Shown one piece after another: positions 6,790 to 15,557 of a stretch of 64,000 bases of DNA. Position 1 is the first letter of the stretch, and each line of letters opens with the position of its first letter. The notes below the pieces were generated by a model. The model had not been told where the DNA came from. It ran no database searches and saw only the letters and a program-made list of their open reading frames with translations. Source of the DNA: Pseudomonas sp. RIT623. GTDB lineage: Bacteria; Pseudomonadota; Gammaproteobacteria; Pseudomonadales; Pseudomonadaceae. The position numbers and the translations under genes are program-made. The stretch lies in the NCBI RefSeq assembly GCF_004519305.1, contig NZ_SOZA01000022.1:1-64000 (forward strand), in the 5' to 3' direction.

Positions 6790-8634
6790 TTGAATATCAG
6801 GAGCTCGAATGCGGTTTTGAAGGCGTATGATGTCCTCATTGCGCAGCCAGTTACAGCCAATGGCCTGAGTCCCGCAGAGCGAGACGCTATTATCGTGAGC
6901 GCAATTGTTGACGAACATGGTGAAACGCTAGTTCTCAGCAGGCTCGGGGATTCCAAGTGGGATCTTCGACCGTTTTTTGATCAGGCCAATGTTGCCGAAT
7001 ACTTTAAATTCATAAACTGGGATACGAACATTCCTCAAGCGCTCATTGATGATTGCAAAGCCGTGACTTATGCGTGGTTTAAAAGGGGTATGCCCAGTTC
7101 AAAACCACCTATCGCCAGAGGTATTACAACTTTGGCGGTAGGAAGCGTTATGCCGTTTTTGCGCTGGCTTAAAGAACTTGGTATCGCGAGATTCTCTGAT
7201 GTCCGTCCAATCCATATCAGTAATTATATCCATCATTGTAAGCATGATCTGAAATTGAGACCGCTACCGTTGAATGGGCGACTACGTATTATTGATTTCC
7301 TTTGGGTTTTCGCTGCCGATATGCTGTTCCCGCTTCAGAGTTATCCGTGGGGTAACTCTACACTATGGCGAATATGTGGAATTGGTAAGATAAAAGGTCT
7401 TGGCGCTGCTAACAAGAACTTAGGTCGAACCAGTATAATTCCGCCTGAAGATCTATCGAAAATATTCAATTTTTCCGAGACTGTCGTTCAGGGTATGAAA
7501 ACCGAGCTTTCGCTAAATGGCATTGGATACAACCCTAGCGATGATCAGCTATCAGTGCTTTGCAGAGATGCGGTACTTTTTATAGTTTCAATAACTAGCG
7601 GCATGCGTAATGATGAGGCTATTGGGATCGAAATTGGAGCTTGGCGCCGTGTTGTTAAAGACGGAGTTTTGTTTTGCTGGGTTTCCACGATAGAGCACAA
7701 AACCGGGAAAGGGCGTGTAGAGTATCTCGTCCCTGAGTTAACTCTGAACGCGCTTGAAATCTTAGCAAAATATTCAGTAACTATCAGAAAGGAACTAGAT
7801 CAAGAGATCAGGCTTCTTGAAAAAGTTACCGATCCAGATGCCCCCGCCGAACACCTGCTCCGGCTGGAAAAGGCGAGAAGGGACTCGAAAAAGCTATTTC
7901 TTGGACGGCACGCTCCGGGCGGAAGACTCCAGGATCAATATGTTGAAGCCCTTAGCGGGCAAGCATCCAATTATGCATTTGATCGGTTAGCCAAAGCTGC
8001 TGGGAGCAGTTGGCCACTGAGGACGCACCAATGTAGACGAACTTATGCTCGATGCTTTGTGGAATCCCGTATGGGTCGCACCTCATTGATCTATTTAAAA
8101 TGGCAGTTCAAACATACCAGCATGAGCATGACTCAACTCTATGCATCGAATCCGCAACAAGATCTAGGCCTTTTTGACGAAATCTTCCAGCAAATGACCG
8201 AATTCAAAATCGACCTGATCGAGTCATGGCTCGACGATCAGCCATTAGCTGGCGGGGCGGGCGAAAAGATCGTGGAGATGCGGGCTATCCCTATCAAAGA
8301 CAGGGCCGCTCTACTTGCCCAAACGGCCCCACATGCCAACATTCGTGCAACTGGCCACGGCTGGTGCATTGCGACGGAGCGGGGCTGCGGTGGAGCTGGG
8401 CTATACGAAGCTACACGCTGCCCTGGATGCAAAAGCTCGGTGATTGATGAGTTTTTCGCTGGCACGTGGCAGGATATTTACAGCCAACAGCTGGAGCTGA
8501 TCAAAATCGTAGATGCAGGCCCTGCTGTCAGGCAGCGAGCAGAGCGCGACATGCAGGTTGCACTGGATGTCATCAAAAGCTTAGGCCTATCTCCCATCAA
8601 TAACGACATTAACGAGGCTGGGAATGCCTATTAA
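6790..8634 (+). CDS. tyrosine recombinase 3 of the trio (TnpB-like)
   Basis: 614 residues beginning at a TTG with AGAAGGGA about 10 nt upstream. An ATG at 6780 in another frame ends after 16 codons. Size matches TnpB of Tn554 (about 630). Catalytic residues: Arg in ITSGMRNDEA, Lys in HKTGKG, HxxR in RTHQCRRTY, and KHTSMSMTQLYAS with the Tyr. The C-terminal 110 residues hold a probable zinc site (GHGWCIATERGCGG ... RCPGCKSS). The last 11 bp overlap the next gene, so the four genes from 4018 form one operon. Family level is clear; the exact role in the trio is inferred. Confidence 0.85.
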   Translation: MNIRSSNAVLKAYDVLIAQPVTANGLSPAERDAIIVSAIVDEHGETLVLSRLGDSKWDLRPFFDQANVAEYFKFINWDTNIPQALIDDCKAVTYAWFKRGMPSSKPPIARGITTLAVGSVMPFLRWLKELGIARFSDVRPIHISNYIHHCKHDLKLRPLPLNGRLRIIDFLWVFAADMLFPLQSYPWGNSTLWRICGIGKIKGLGAANKNLGRTSIIPPEDLSKIFNFSETVVQGMKTELSLNGIGYNPSDDQLSVLCRDAVLFIVSITSGMRNDEAIGIEIGAWRRVVKDGVLFCWVSTIEHKTGKGRVEYLVPELTLNALEILAKYSVTIRKELDQEIRLLEKVTDPDAPAEHLLRLEKARRDSKKLFLGRHAPGGRLQDQYVEALSGQASNYAFDRLAKAAGSSWPLRTHQCRRTYARCFVESRMGRTSLIYLKWQFKHTSMSMTQLYASNPQQDLGLFDEIFQQMTEFKIDLIESWLDDQPLAGGAGEKIVEMRAIPIKDRAALLAQTAPHANIRATGHGWCIATERGCGGAGLYEATRCPGCKSSVIDEFFAGTWQDIYSQQLELIKIVDAGPAVRQRAERDMQVALDVIKSLGLSPINNDINEAGNAY

Positions 8635-9058
8635 GCCGACTGAGGGGCAGGCCCCTGGCCGTTCGCGGTCAAAAACACTAGATGCGCTTGATAAAGTCAT
8701 TGATGGCCTCGTCGCGGGTAACGAGAAGATTTCCATCGCGTCGGTTGCCCGAGCAGCAGGGGTTACACCTGGCCTCATTCACAACACGTACCCTGCGGTA
8801 GCGGAGAGAATTCGCACGCTCATGGGCAAGTCAGTACGCGCCCAGCGTGATTCGAAACACCAGGCGCTGATGGTTGAGAAGGAGAAAAATCGTGCCCTCC
8901 GTGCGGAAAACGAGCAGCTTTTGGAAGAGCTCGCCCGATTGGCATCTGTAAATCAGGTTTTGATACTTGAAATGGCCCACTTGAAGGGGGTCGTTGACGG
9001 TAAAGTTGTCACCTTTGTACCGAAGTCAGGGCCCCCTAACGGAAAGGCCCCTGATTGA
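8624..9058 (+). CDS. small HTH/coiled-coil accessory protein (TnpC-like)
   Basis: 144 residues. Residues 20-55 form a TetR-like helix-turn-helix (ISIASVARAAGVTPGLIHNT), and residues 75-120 are a charged coiled coil (EKEKNRALRAENEQLLEELA). It overlaps recombinase 3 by 11 bp and is the last gene of the recombinase operon. The position and build match TnpC of Tn554 (about 125 residues), which affects transposition frequency and orientation, and the DUF6262-type proteins found beside such recombinases. It probably binds element DNA as a dimer and assists the recombinases. Confidence 0.75.
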   Translation: MPIKPTEGQAPGRSRSKTLDALDKVIDGLVAGNEKISIASVARAAGVTPGLIHNTYPAVAERIRTLMGKSVRAQRDSKHQALMVEKEKNRALRAENEQLLEELARLASVNQVLILEMAHLKGVVDGKVVTFVPKSGPPNGKAPD

Positions 9059-9086
9059 GTGTGTTGTTCTTCCTTTTTATTTTTCC
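9026..9086 (+). terminator. weak hairpin and T-rich tail after recombinase operon
   Basis: TCAGGG (9026) can pair with CCCTGA (9049), overlapping the stop codon region. A T-rich run CCTTTTTATTTTTCC follows at 9072-9086. The stem is short and the run is not adjacent, so this is only a candidate. The next gene is convergent. Confidence 0.3.
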
Positions 9087-9158
9087 GTTTTTAAACTTAA
9101 CAGATCTGCGATCAGACAAAGGTAAAGGAAAAATGCTTCACGTCTTATTTGATAATAG

Positions 9159-12062
9159 CTAAATTTTAAAGCCATATTTTAGTTCCCGTTCCTTGAAGGC
9201 CGTAACTCCGCCTTCCAGGATCTCGCATACATGCTGACGGATGCCCTGAGATCTCAATGGGCCGCCTGTCAGCGGTGCCTCATAAGAGCACTCTAAGCTT
9301 CCACTGAAGTATTCGAATCGATAGTTGTCTACAGTGCTGTCCGATTGTTGGCCTGCTTGGTTCGCTACAATTACGCACTCCGCATCAGCTGCTACCACTA
9401 GGTTCGCGTTGTGAGTGACCATAATTATTTGGCGTTTTCTTTTTTTCTGTCTGATAAAATCTTTCAGTTGGTCGTAAATGGTTCTGTTATCTAAGTTGTC
9501 TTCTGGCTGATCGATAAGAATTGGATGTGATGCGTTGCTTAAGTGCAAAATCAAATTTAATAGCACCAATCCACGCTTGCCTGGTGACATGGTTGCAATA
9601 TCATCGCTTTTATAATGAACGACATAGTTTATATAAAAGCAATCGCTATAAAGCTTTCTAATTACCTCAATGTCTTCTATGCCTTTTCGAGTCGCGGGAA
9701 TATTGATCTTTTTGATGTAGGTAGAGTGTGTGTTTGTGATGCGTTCTGCATGAGTTTCGATATTGAAGTTTAGCTCGCCCGTGGGTAGTACCAGATCACC
9801 TAATAAAGCACCCATATTACCGCGCCGATCAAATAACAGGGAGAACTCGTTGAATTTATCCTCGTTCAGCATGACTTCTGCTGATACCGCAATGTCGTCT
9901 TCAAATTGATAATCCGGCTTTGAGGTTTCTTTAGCATAATCGTAATAGGTCTGTATAAGTTGGGTGTATAGATTGGTTAGCTCTTGCTTGCAATCTAGTC
10001 CTTGTGTTTTTATTGATGTTTGTTTCTCGGCAATATCATCTAGCTGTTTTAGCTTTCCTTCCTCTACTTTTAGCTTTTTGGTTGCAAGGTCAAGTGTTGC
10101 CTGGTCAGTGATTTTAATTAAAAGAGGTTGAAGTTCTTTGTCGATTTTGCTGGATTCAGTTGCTATTTTTGTATTTAATGCTGGTATGCTTTGAATGCTG
10201 TGAGATAGTTCTTGCTTAAAGTTTTCGACTGCGCGCAAGAGTTTTTGCTCTAAAGAATCAAGAGCATTGCTTGCAAACGTTGACTCGCTTGGCAGATCTA
10301 TATCAGCAAGTATCGAGTCTTTAAGGGTTTCGATTTGGGCATTAAATCTACTTGTGACAGACGCGGTTATCTGCTGACACCCAGTCTCAATTTTGGAAAT
10401 AATAGCTTCCCGCTTATCAAGGCTTGATTTGCGAGTCGAAAGACGCTTGTATTTTTGCTCCTCCAAATCGGAGAAGCCGGATTTTTCGCGCAAAGTTTTA
10501 ATTTCAGCCTGCAATCTTTCGATCTCGGCCGTAATAGCAGGTCGCGTTCCAATTGCTTCTGCCTCCTTATTTAGAGAGCTGTACTTGGCTCTAAGCTCAA
10601 AAAAAGAGTCGATCTTTTGATTTATATCTTTGTTGGTTGTAGCTATTTTTCTTTCTTGGTTTTCAGAAAACTGTTGAAATGTTGAGTTTTGTAGAAGTAT
10701 GTCCTGAACTAGCGTGTTGAGCTGGGATCTTCCATCTTCCTCGGCGAGATGGTTAATATAGAGCTGAGGTATATATGTTATGGGCTTTTTCTCTGAGGTT
10801 TCTGAAAGCCGGCTAACATCACCGTTAGACCAGTGCACTTCAAAGTCAAGAGACGGTAATCCCGTGTAAGTCGACGCCTTGGCTAACTGTATTTTACTGT
10901 CAACTTCTTCTGCATTTACCGCTTTGGCAATATGATAGAGCAATAAAGATTTTCCGGAAGATTTTCCTCCTATGATCGTATTCAGATCTGGATTGAGTTC
11001 TTGCCATTTCTCGCTGAATAGCTTTTGCTGCCCATTGTTTAAGAAGCGAACTTTTTCAATGGTCTGGTACGGGCTTTTTTGCTGCGGTGAGAGCTCTTGT
11101 ATCGCAACCCTTGAGCTAGGATCGTAAATTACCTGTTTTAAGCCTGAAAAAGTTAAATCACCTTTGACCCATGTATGTCTTTTTTTGGCGGGGTTGAATA
11201 GCTCATCCCATTTATGTGCGTCGGAGCCCCATAAACAAGCTTTAATTGCTCCAAACTCTTTTATGAAGGAGGCTTTTTCTTTGCCACCAAGAAAGAATGC
11301 TGCGGTTTTTTGATTTGACGAAAATATGAAGTGCGCCTGTTTTATAAGGTTTTTGCGTAAATTGTGTCCCTGTGAGTTCCAGTTGACATCGCTAAGGTCT
11401 TCGTCGCACGGAAGAGCTGTCAGGTACCTTTCTCTAAAAAAAGCATTCTGATTAAGAAGCTTCGAAATTTCATCTTCATCTACAGATGCGCACATCATTC
11501 CAACGAATAATGCGCTACCACTCGTTGCGAATGGTGGGTGTTCTGCAATCAGACGCTGACCGAGTTCTTCAAGATTAGATCTTGTAAGTGGACGGCGCTC
11601 AATTTGGCTGCCAACGGTAGCATTGAAAAAAATCTGGATCTGCGAAATGAAATCGCTTTCAATTTTTTCTACAGGTATTTCATCGGATAATAGAACGTGG
11701 TAGTTAACCTTTCGATTCCAGGAAAGATCGGATTCTTTGCCAATAACCAATTTGTTAATTCGGAACTCTATGTTGGGGAATACTTTGATTTCGTTAATAG
11801 CAAGAAGAGCTTGGGCATCAAAAAGTTCCTGCATCTTTTCAGGGTTGTCTAAATAATTCTGTTTAAGAATCTTGTACCCTTCTGGTAGATAATAATCGGT
11901 AACACCAATTGCGCTAACTCCGGATGCAATAGCCCGCGTGAAGAGTTCAGTTACATATCTGTCCCAATCTTGGCCAAATTCATTTCTGAGCACAGAGGCA
12001 GGGGTGTGCACGTGAAGATCCCATTTGCGCCATTCCGATCCTTTTGGGTAAGTCTTATTCAC
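9159..12062 (-). CDS. PHP-domain SMC-like ATPase (TrlF-like), candidate defence cargo
   Basis: 967 residues from a GTG start. The N-terminal PHP phosphoesterase domain has WDLHVHTP (His17, His19), GVTDYYLPEG, NIEFRI and GSDAHKWDE near residue 280. An SMC/RecF-type ATPase follows, with Walker A GGKSSGKSLL near residue 367 and a long coiled coil at about 470-710. Then come a signature-like MSPGKRG, Walker B ILIDQPEDNLDN near 845 and the switch VTHNANLVV. It resembles proteins annotated as TrlF-family AAA-like ATPases and should act on nucleic acids or nucleotides. As the only non-mobility gene of the element it is probably a phage-defence or repair cargo; that role is inferred. It is strongly AT-rich compared with the host genes. 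Confidence 0.8.
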   Translation of the reverse strand: MNKTYPKGSEWRKWDLHVHTPASVLRNEFGQDWDRYVTELFTRAIASGVSAIGVTDYYLPEGYKILKQNYLDNPEKMQELFDAQALLAINEIKVFPNIEFRINKLVIGKESDLSWNRKVNYHVLLSDEIPVEKIESDFISQIQIFFNATVGSQIERRPLTRSNLEELGQRLIAEHPPFATSGSALFVGMMCASVDEDEISKLLNQNAFFRERYLTALPCDEDLSDVNWNSQGHNLRKNLIKQAHFIFSSNQKTAAFFLGGKEKASFIKEFGAIKACLWGSDAHKWDELFNPAKKRHTWVKGDLTFSGLKQVIYDPSSRVAIQELSPQQKSPYQTIEKVRFLNNGQQKLFSEKWQELNPDLNTIIGGKSSGKSLLLYHIAKAVNAEEVDSKIQLAKASTYTGLPSLDFEVHWSNGDVSRLSETSEKKPITYIPQLYINHLAEEDGRSQLNTLVQDILLQNSTFQQFSENQERKIATTNKDINQKIDSFFELRAKYSSLNKEAEAIGTRPAITAEIERLQAEIKTLREKSGFSDLEEQKYKRLSTRKSSLDKREAIISKIETGCQQITASVTSRFNAQIETLKDSILADIDLPSESTFASNALDSLEQKLLRAVENFKQELSHSIQSIPALNTKIATESSKIDKELQPLLIKITDQATLDLATKKLKVEEGKLKQLDDIAEKQTSIKTQGLDCKQELTNLYTQLIQTYYDYAKETSKPDYQFEDDIAVSAEVMLNEDKFNEFSLLFDRRGNMGALLGDLVLPTGELNFNIETHAERITNTHSTYIKKINIPATRKGIEDIEVIRKLYSDCFYINYVVHYKSDDIATMSPGKRGLVLLNLILHLSNASHPILIDQPEDNLDNRTIYDQLKDFIRQKKRKRQIIMVTHNANLVVAADAECVIVANQAGQQSDSTVDNYRFEYFSGSLECSYEAPLTGGPLRSQGIRQHVCEILEGGVTAFKERELKYGFKI

Positions 12063-12399
12063 TTCAAATCATCCATTTTAGAGTTGCAAGCTTTCGAGTT
12101 TGGCTGTTTTCTACTTCCGGTGCGGGTGGCATTGAGCCATCAATGCTATTGAAGCCGATTTCGAGGCGCCTGCATATGTGAACGTTGTTTGGATGGGCAT
12201 TTCTCTAGAGATGGGGAAGCATGATCCGTTCGACAGGAACACGGGTTGGCAGGCGTCTGCTACCCACCTGTAGAAACATTGCGCGAGCTCTTACTCCTTC
12301 GAGCGCGTCACCTAGACGGTAGCGTCGATACTAAATTCTTGAAACTGTTAGATAGACAATTTGTATATAAATCAATGACTTATATGTTGCTAACTGTTA
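12063..12399. other. 337 bp right-end region of the trio element
   Basis: Non-coding, AT-rich near the end. It should hold the promoter of the leftward PHP-ATPase gene and the recombinase binding sites. Short open frames (12246-12446) show no recognisable product. Confidence 0.5.
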
Positions 12400-12410
12400 G
12401 TGTCATTCAG
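12384..12410. repeat. right terminal inverted repeat of the trio element
   Basis: The plus strand reads ATGTTGCTAACTGTTAGTGT followed by CATTCAG, the partner of 3901-3927. TAACTGTTA (12391-12399) is the palindromic core. CATTCAG is followed by a near repeat ATATTCAG before umuC resumes, so the true end could be at 12410 or 12417. Confidence 0.55.
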
Positions 12411-13575
12411 ATATTCAGACGGCTGTGTGATCGCCCGGTCATATGACGCCAAGCCCTACGTGAAGATGGGCGAGCCCTATTTCCAGGCCAAGGAGAAGCT
12501 GCGTCGGCATAGCATCGTGGCATTCTCTTCGAACTACGCGCTTTATGGCGACATGAGCGAGCGAGTGATGTCGCTGATCGAGTCGATGGTACCCGCAGCC
12601 GAGGTCTACTCGATCGACGAATGCTTCGCTGACCTCACTGGCGTGCGTGGGAGCCTGACACAGTTCGGCCGGGATGTCCGTGCCAAGGTGCTGCGTTGCA
12701 CCGGCATCCCTGTAGGTGTGGGGATCGCCCGCACTAAGACCCTTGCGAAGCTCGCCAACCACACGGCCAAGCGCCTGCAGGCGCATACGGGCGGGGTGGT
12801 CGATATCACTGACGATTTCAAGCGAGATTGGGTACTGCGCAACACCGAGGTGAAGGAGGTGTGGGGCATTGGCCAGCGGATGACGGTGCACCTCGAGGCG
12901 ATGGGCATCCGCACGGCCATGGACCTGGCGAAGGCAGACCCGCGGGTGCTGCGCGACAAGTTCAGCGTGGTGGTGGAGAAGACTGCGCGCGAGCTCGCCG
13001 GGACCCCTTGCCTCGAGCTGGATGAGGCTGACCCTCCGAAACAGGAGATCTGCTGCAGTCGGATGTTTGGCAAGCGGCTGACGGCGCTGGCACCGATCAA
13101 GCAAGCGGTGGCCACCTACACGGCGCGAGCGGCGGAGAAGCTGCGCGCCCAGGGATCGGTATGCAAGCGCATGCGGGTCAGCATCCGCACCGGGATGTTC
13201 AATCCGGACGAAGCCAAGTATGCCAAGGGCGCCTTGGTCGAGCTGCCATATCCAACCAACGACACGCTGCTGCTCACCAGGGCGGCCACCGAAGCGGCGG
13301 CGCAGGTCTACCGCTCGGGTTTCCGCTATAGCAAGGCCGAGGTATTGCTGATGGATCTGCGTCAGCCGGGGGAGTTCAGCGATGATCTGTTCGCAGTGAC
13401 TCAGCCGGCGGCTTGCGATCGGTTGATGTCGATGCTGGACGAAATCAACGGCAAGTACGGCCGAGGAACGATGCGCACGGCCAGCGTCCCCGGCACCCCT
13501 GACTGGGGGATGCGGCGCGAGATGATGAGTCGTTCTTATACAACGCGGATCGATCAGCTATGGCGAGTCAGGTAG
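12400..13575 (+). pseudogene. umuC: umuC 3' fragment (DNA polymerase V catalytic subunit)
   Basis: Apart from the element-derived first codons, this encodes UmuC from GCVIARSYDAK to its natural stop: the palm motif YSIDECFADL, the fingers/thumb and HhH regions (VWGIGQRMTVHLEAMGIRTA) and the little-finger domain. Together with the 39-codon stub at 3785 it makes the normal length of about 425 residues with no other lesion, so the insertion may be recent. The element end provides a GTG (12400) in frame, but no ribosome site, and a product from it would lack the first catalytic Asp. Confidence 0.9.
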
Positions 13576-13587
13576 AAGGGCCAGATC

Positions 13588-13608
13588 ATGGGGCAAAAAT
13601 GGGGCAAA
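13588..13608. repeat. 11 bp-spaced direct repeat ATGGGGCAAA
   Basis: ATGGGGCAAA occurs at 13588 and 13599, just past the umuC stop. The one-helical-turn spacing is like integrase arm-type sites. Similar spacing is seen at 15868. Confidence 0.55.
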
Positions 13609-13666
13609 CTGGGCGCCATTCCATGCCCCTCTATGCCCTTTAGGATCTTCACCAGCAGGTATAGAA

Positions 13667-13704
13667 AAGCGCCCAAGCCCTTTGTACGTGGGGCTTTGGC
13701 GCTT
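13667..13704. terminator. hairpin after umuC
   Basis: AAGCGCCCAAGCCC and GGGCTTTGGCGCTT form a 14 bp stem with one mismatch and a 10 nt loop, followed by GTTCTCGTC. It probably terminates the umuDC transcript. A closely similar hairpin plus the downstream sequence CAGCACAATCG recurs at 14800-14832. Confidence 0.55.
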
Positions 13705-13853
13705 GTTCTCGTCAATACTCCAGCACAATCGGGGTGTGGTGTGAATTACTGGCTGCACTCGTAATATGAAAAGCATGATGGCAAAATGCCTATCTGCTTG
13801 TAGGGGTGCGTGGCTTTAAATCCACATTATTTATAAATTTACGTGAGTGAATC

Positions 13854-14654
13854 ATGAAGGCTTATTTGGAAACCAGTTTCAAAAAAGGTTTTTTATTAGA
13901 GGAGGAAGGCCTGATAAAGCTTGATGATATTGTCAGGAAGCGGCTTTTTTCCACTGAGCCTTCTAGAACTCTCAAGTATAAAGTGTTTCGTGTTGATGGG
14001 ATGTTGCTTGAGTTTGATACTCCGGCTGAAGTGGTGTCAGAAGAGAACTCTAGTAGAAATGCCATTAGTAGATTGGAGGTGTCATATTCAGAGGGGAGTA
14101 AGTTCCAGCTGATTTTTGATCCAAAAAAAGCGGTTGAGCTAGAGATTGAATCTGATGATCGTGATTTGGCCTATCTTCTTTTTTCTGATATTAAAGAGTA
14201 TCTGAATTCGGAAATTCTTAAGTTTCGGTCGGCAAGTTTTGAAAGCTTGCTGGGTTCGAAGCTTATGGCTCCATTGTTTATGATGTTGATTATGGTGGCA
14301 ATGACGTTCGGCGCGGTCTCTGGAAGTCACGAAAATGAGGCTGCTAGAGTTGTTGCTTCAGATGATATAGCAGGTAAGCTCAATTACATTATTGAGTCGA
14401 GGCAGCAGCTAAGCGCCGGTCGTATGCTCTACCCTATGCTGGGTGTCCTTGGTCTATTTCTTTGCGTAATTTTCTCAGGTTCATTTTTTGATAAAGTTTT
14501 TCCTAGAAATATCTTTTGTTGGGGAAAGGCGGCTTCTTCCCACCATAGCCTTGTGAGAGTTCGTGAGAAATGGCTGTGGGGTGTTGCGATAGCCTTTGTT
14601 ATTAGTGTTTTGGCTACATTCGCAACCGACGGTTTCAAGCGTTTTATCTCTTGA
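13854..14654 (+). CDS. hypothetical membrane protein
   Basis: 266 residues, ATG start, AT-rich codons unlike the host core genes. The first 135 residues look soluble, mixed strands and charged helices. Three hydrophobic segments follow: LMAPLFMMLIMVAMTFGAV near 143-165, MLGVLGLFLCVIFSG near 198-215 and LWGVAIAFVISVLATFA near 240-260. It is therefore an inner-membrane protein with a cytoplasmic N-terminal domain. I do not recognise the family. It lies alone between two related hairpins within the island and faces the gene at 14871-15557 tail to tail. The transfer history is suggested by base composition only. Confidence 0.65.
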   Translation: MKAYLETSFKKGFLLEEEGLIKLDDIVRKRLFSTEPSRTLKYKVFRVDGMLLEFDTPAEVVSEENSSRNAISRLEVSYSEGSKFQLIFDPKKAVELEIESDDRDLAYLLFSDIKEYLNSEILKFRSASFESLLGSKLMAPLFMMLIMVAMTFGAVSGSHENEAARVVASDDIAGKLNYIIESRQQLSAGRMLYPMLGVLGLFLCVIFSGSFFDKVFPRNIFCWGKAASSHHSLVRVREKWLWGVAIAFVISVLATFATDGFKRFIS

Positions 14655-14799
14655 TTAATCGCTATTGATACGTGCCGCCTTACATTGTCTTCGCTTTGTT
14701 ATAAGCATAGCACTAGTATTGCGGCGGAAGTGGGGAGAGCCGCATGCCATCCTATGCCGGTCGACGTCCAGTTATGAAATTATGCTAAAGTGTAGATGT

Positions 14800-14832
14800 C
14801 GCCCAAGCCCGACGAGTTCCAGGGCTTAGGCG
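14800..14832. terminator. hairpin between convergent genes, copy of the 13667 hairpin
   Basis: CGCCCAAGCCC and GGGCTTAGGCG pair with one mismatch. It lies between the convergent genes ending at 14654 and 14871 and could serve both. With the following CAGCACAATCG it repeats the arrangement at 13667-13730. Confidence 0.5.
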
Positions 14833-14870
14833 CCATTCTTCACATGCAGCAGCACAATCGTGGTAGGCAG

Positions 14871-15557
14871 TCAGATTCCTAAGCTCTGTTTGACAATTTC
14901 TCCGAGAATTGGCCACATTACTGGTTGTGCTGCGTCCCATGCAGGGCCGCAGACTTTTTCTAGTAGCGACTTAGCAGCTTTGCCGTTGCCGTCTTTCGCC
15001 TGTTCTATCGCTGTGAGTAAATCGCGCTGCTGCTCTTCGGTTACTGAGCGGCCATGGCCTTCTAGAATAGATATGAGCTTAACTAAAGTTTCCGAATCAG
15101 TCTCGGAGGTTATTTGTAATTTTTGTGAGATTACTTCACCTGCAGCAAGCTGCATATTATTAAAGTTTCCGCCTGAAATGTGTACGTTGTTGACTATTCG
15201 CTGAGATTTGGTTGGGCGATTAGGCGGTTGCTTGGCAGTTTTGTACCCTTGTTCAGTAAGGCTGGCATATTCTCTTAGGCTGTAACCTCCCATAATGAAC
15301 ATCCCGCTACCAGGTTTGTTGCTATATGCTTGATAAGGCCCGGTTTTGATTAGTTTTTTCTTTTCTAGATCTTTGATTGCTAGGTCAAAGTCGACGCTAG
15401 TTATTTCTTCTCCGGTGCAGATGGCATTAGATAGATCGGAAACTTTGGGGCCTTCATAGAGTCTTTTAAGTGATTCGGCACTAAGTGCGCGCTCGGTGAA
15501 GTCTGCAAGTAGAGCTCCGAGAATCTGTTTTTCGGCTTCATCTAAATGTACAGCCAT
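14871..15557 (-). CDS. hypothetical winged-helix-like protein
   Basis: 228 residues from the ATG at 15557, preferred because GGGG lies about 8 nt upstream; an ATG at 15569 would add MGHD. The N-terminal 100 residues look like a small winged helix (LDEAEKQILGALLADFTERA ... YSLREYASLTEQGYKTA). A short linker with VHISGGNFNNMQLAAGE follows, a pattern of small polar residues seen in linkers of some prokaryotic conflict proteins. The C-terminal helical domain is about residues 145-228. The family is not recognised. It sits in the AT-rich end of the island, close to the dusA attachment remnant. Confidence 0.65.
   Translation of the reverse strand: MAVHLDEAEKQILGALLADFTERALSAESLKRLYEGPKVSDLSNAICTGEEITSVDFDLAIKDLEKKKLIKTGPYQAYSNKPGSGMFIMGGYSLREYASLTEQGYKTAKQPPNRPTKSQRIVNNVHISGGNFNNMQLAAGEVISQKLQITSETDSETLVKLISILEGHGRSVTEEQQRDLLTAIEQAKDGNGKAAKSLLEKVCGPAWDAAQPVMWPILGEIVKQSLGI

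Larger units (their letters stand above)
3901..12417. mobile_element. tyrosine-recombinase-trio element inserted in umuC
   Basis: The element separates the umuC codons for NND from those for GCVIARS. It is clearly more AT-rich than its surroundings and carries, on the plus strand, three tyrosine recombinases and a small HTH/coiled-coil protein. A PHP-ATPase cargo is on the minus strand. The ends (3901-3927 and 12384-12410) are imperfect inverted repeats sharing CTGA and TAACnGTTAG. Layout resembles Tn554-like or recombinase-trio elements. Integron-like elements with such recombinases have been reported to use the umuC homologue rulB in Pseudomonas as a hotspot (recalled, not checked). The exact right junction is uncertain by about 10 bp. 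Confidence 0.85.

Noticed and set aside
14800..14866. Integron attC site
   Set aside because: The hairpin lacks the GTTRRRY and RYYYAAC core sites, and no integron integrase is present; kept only as a repeated hairpin motif.
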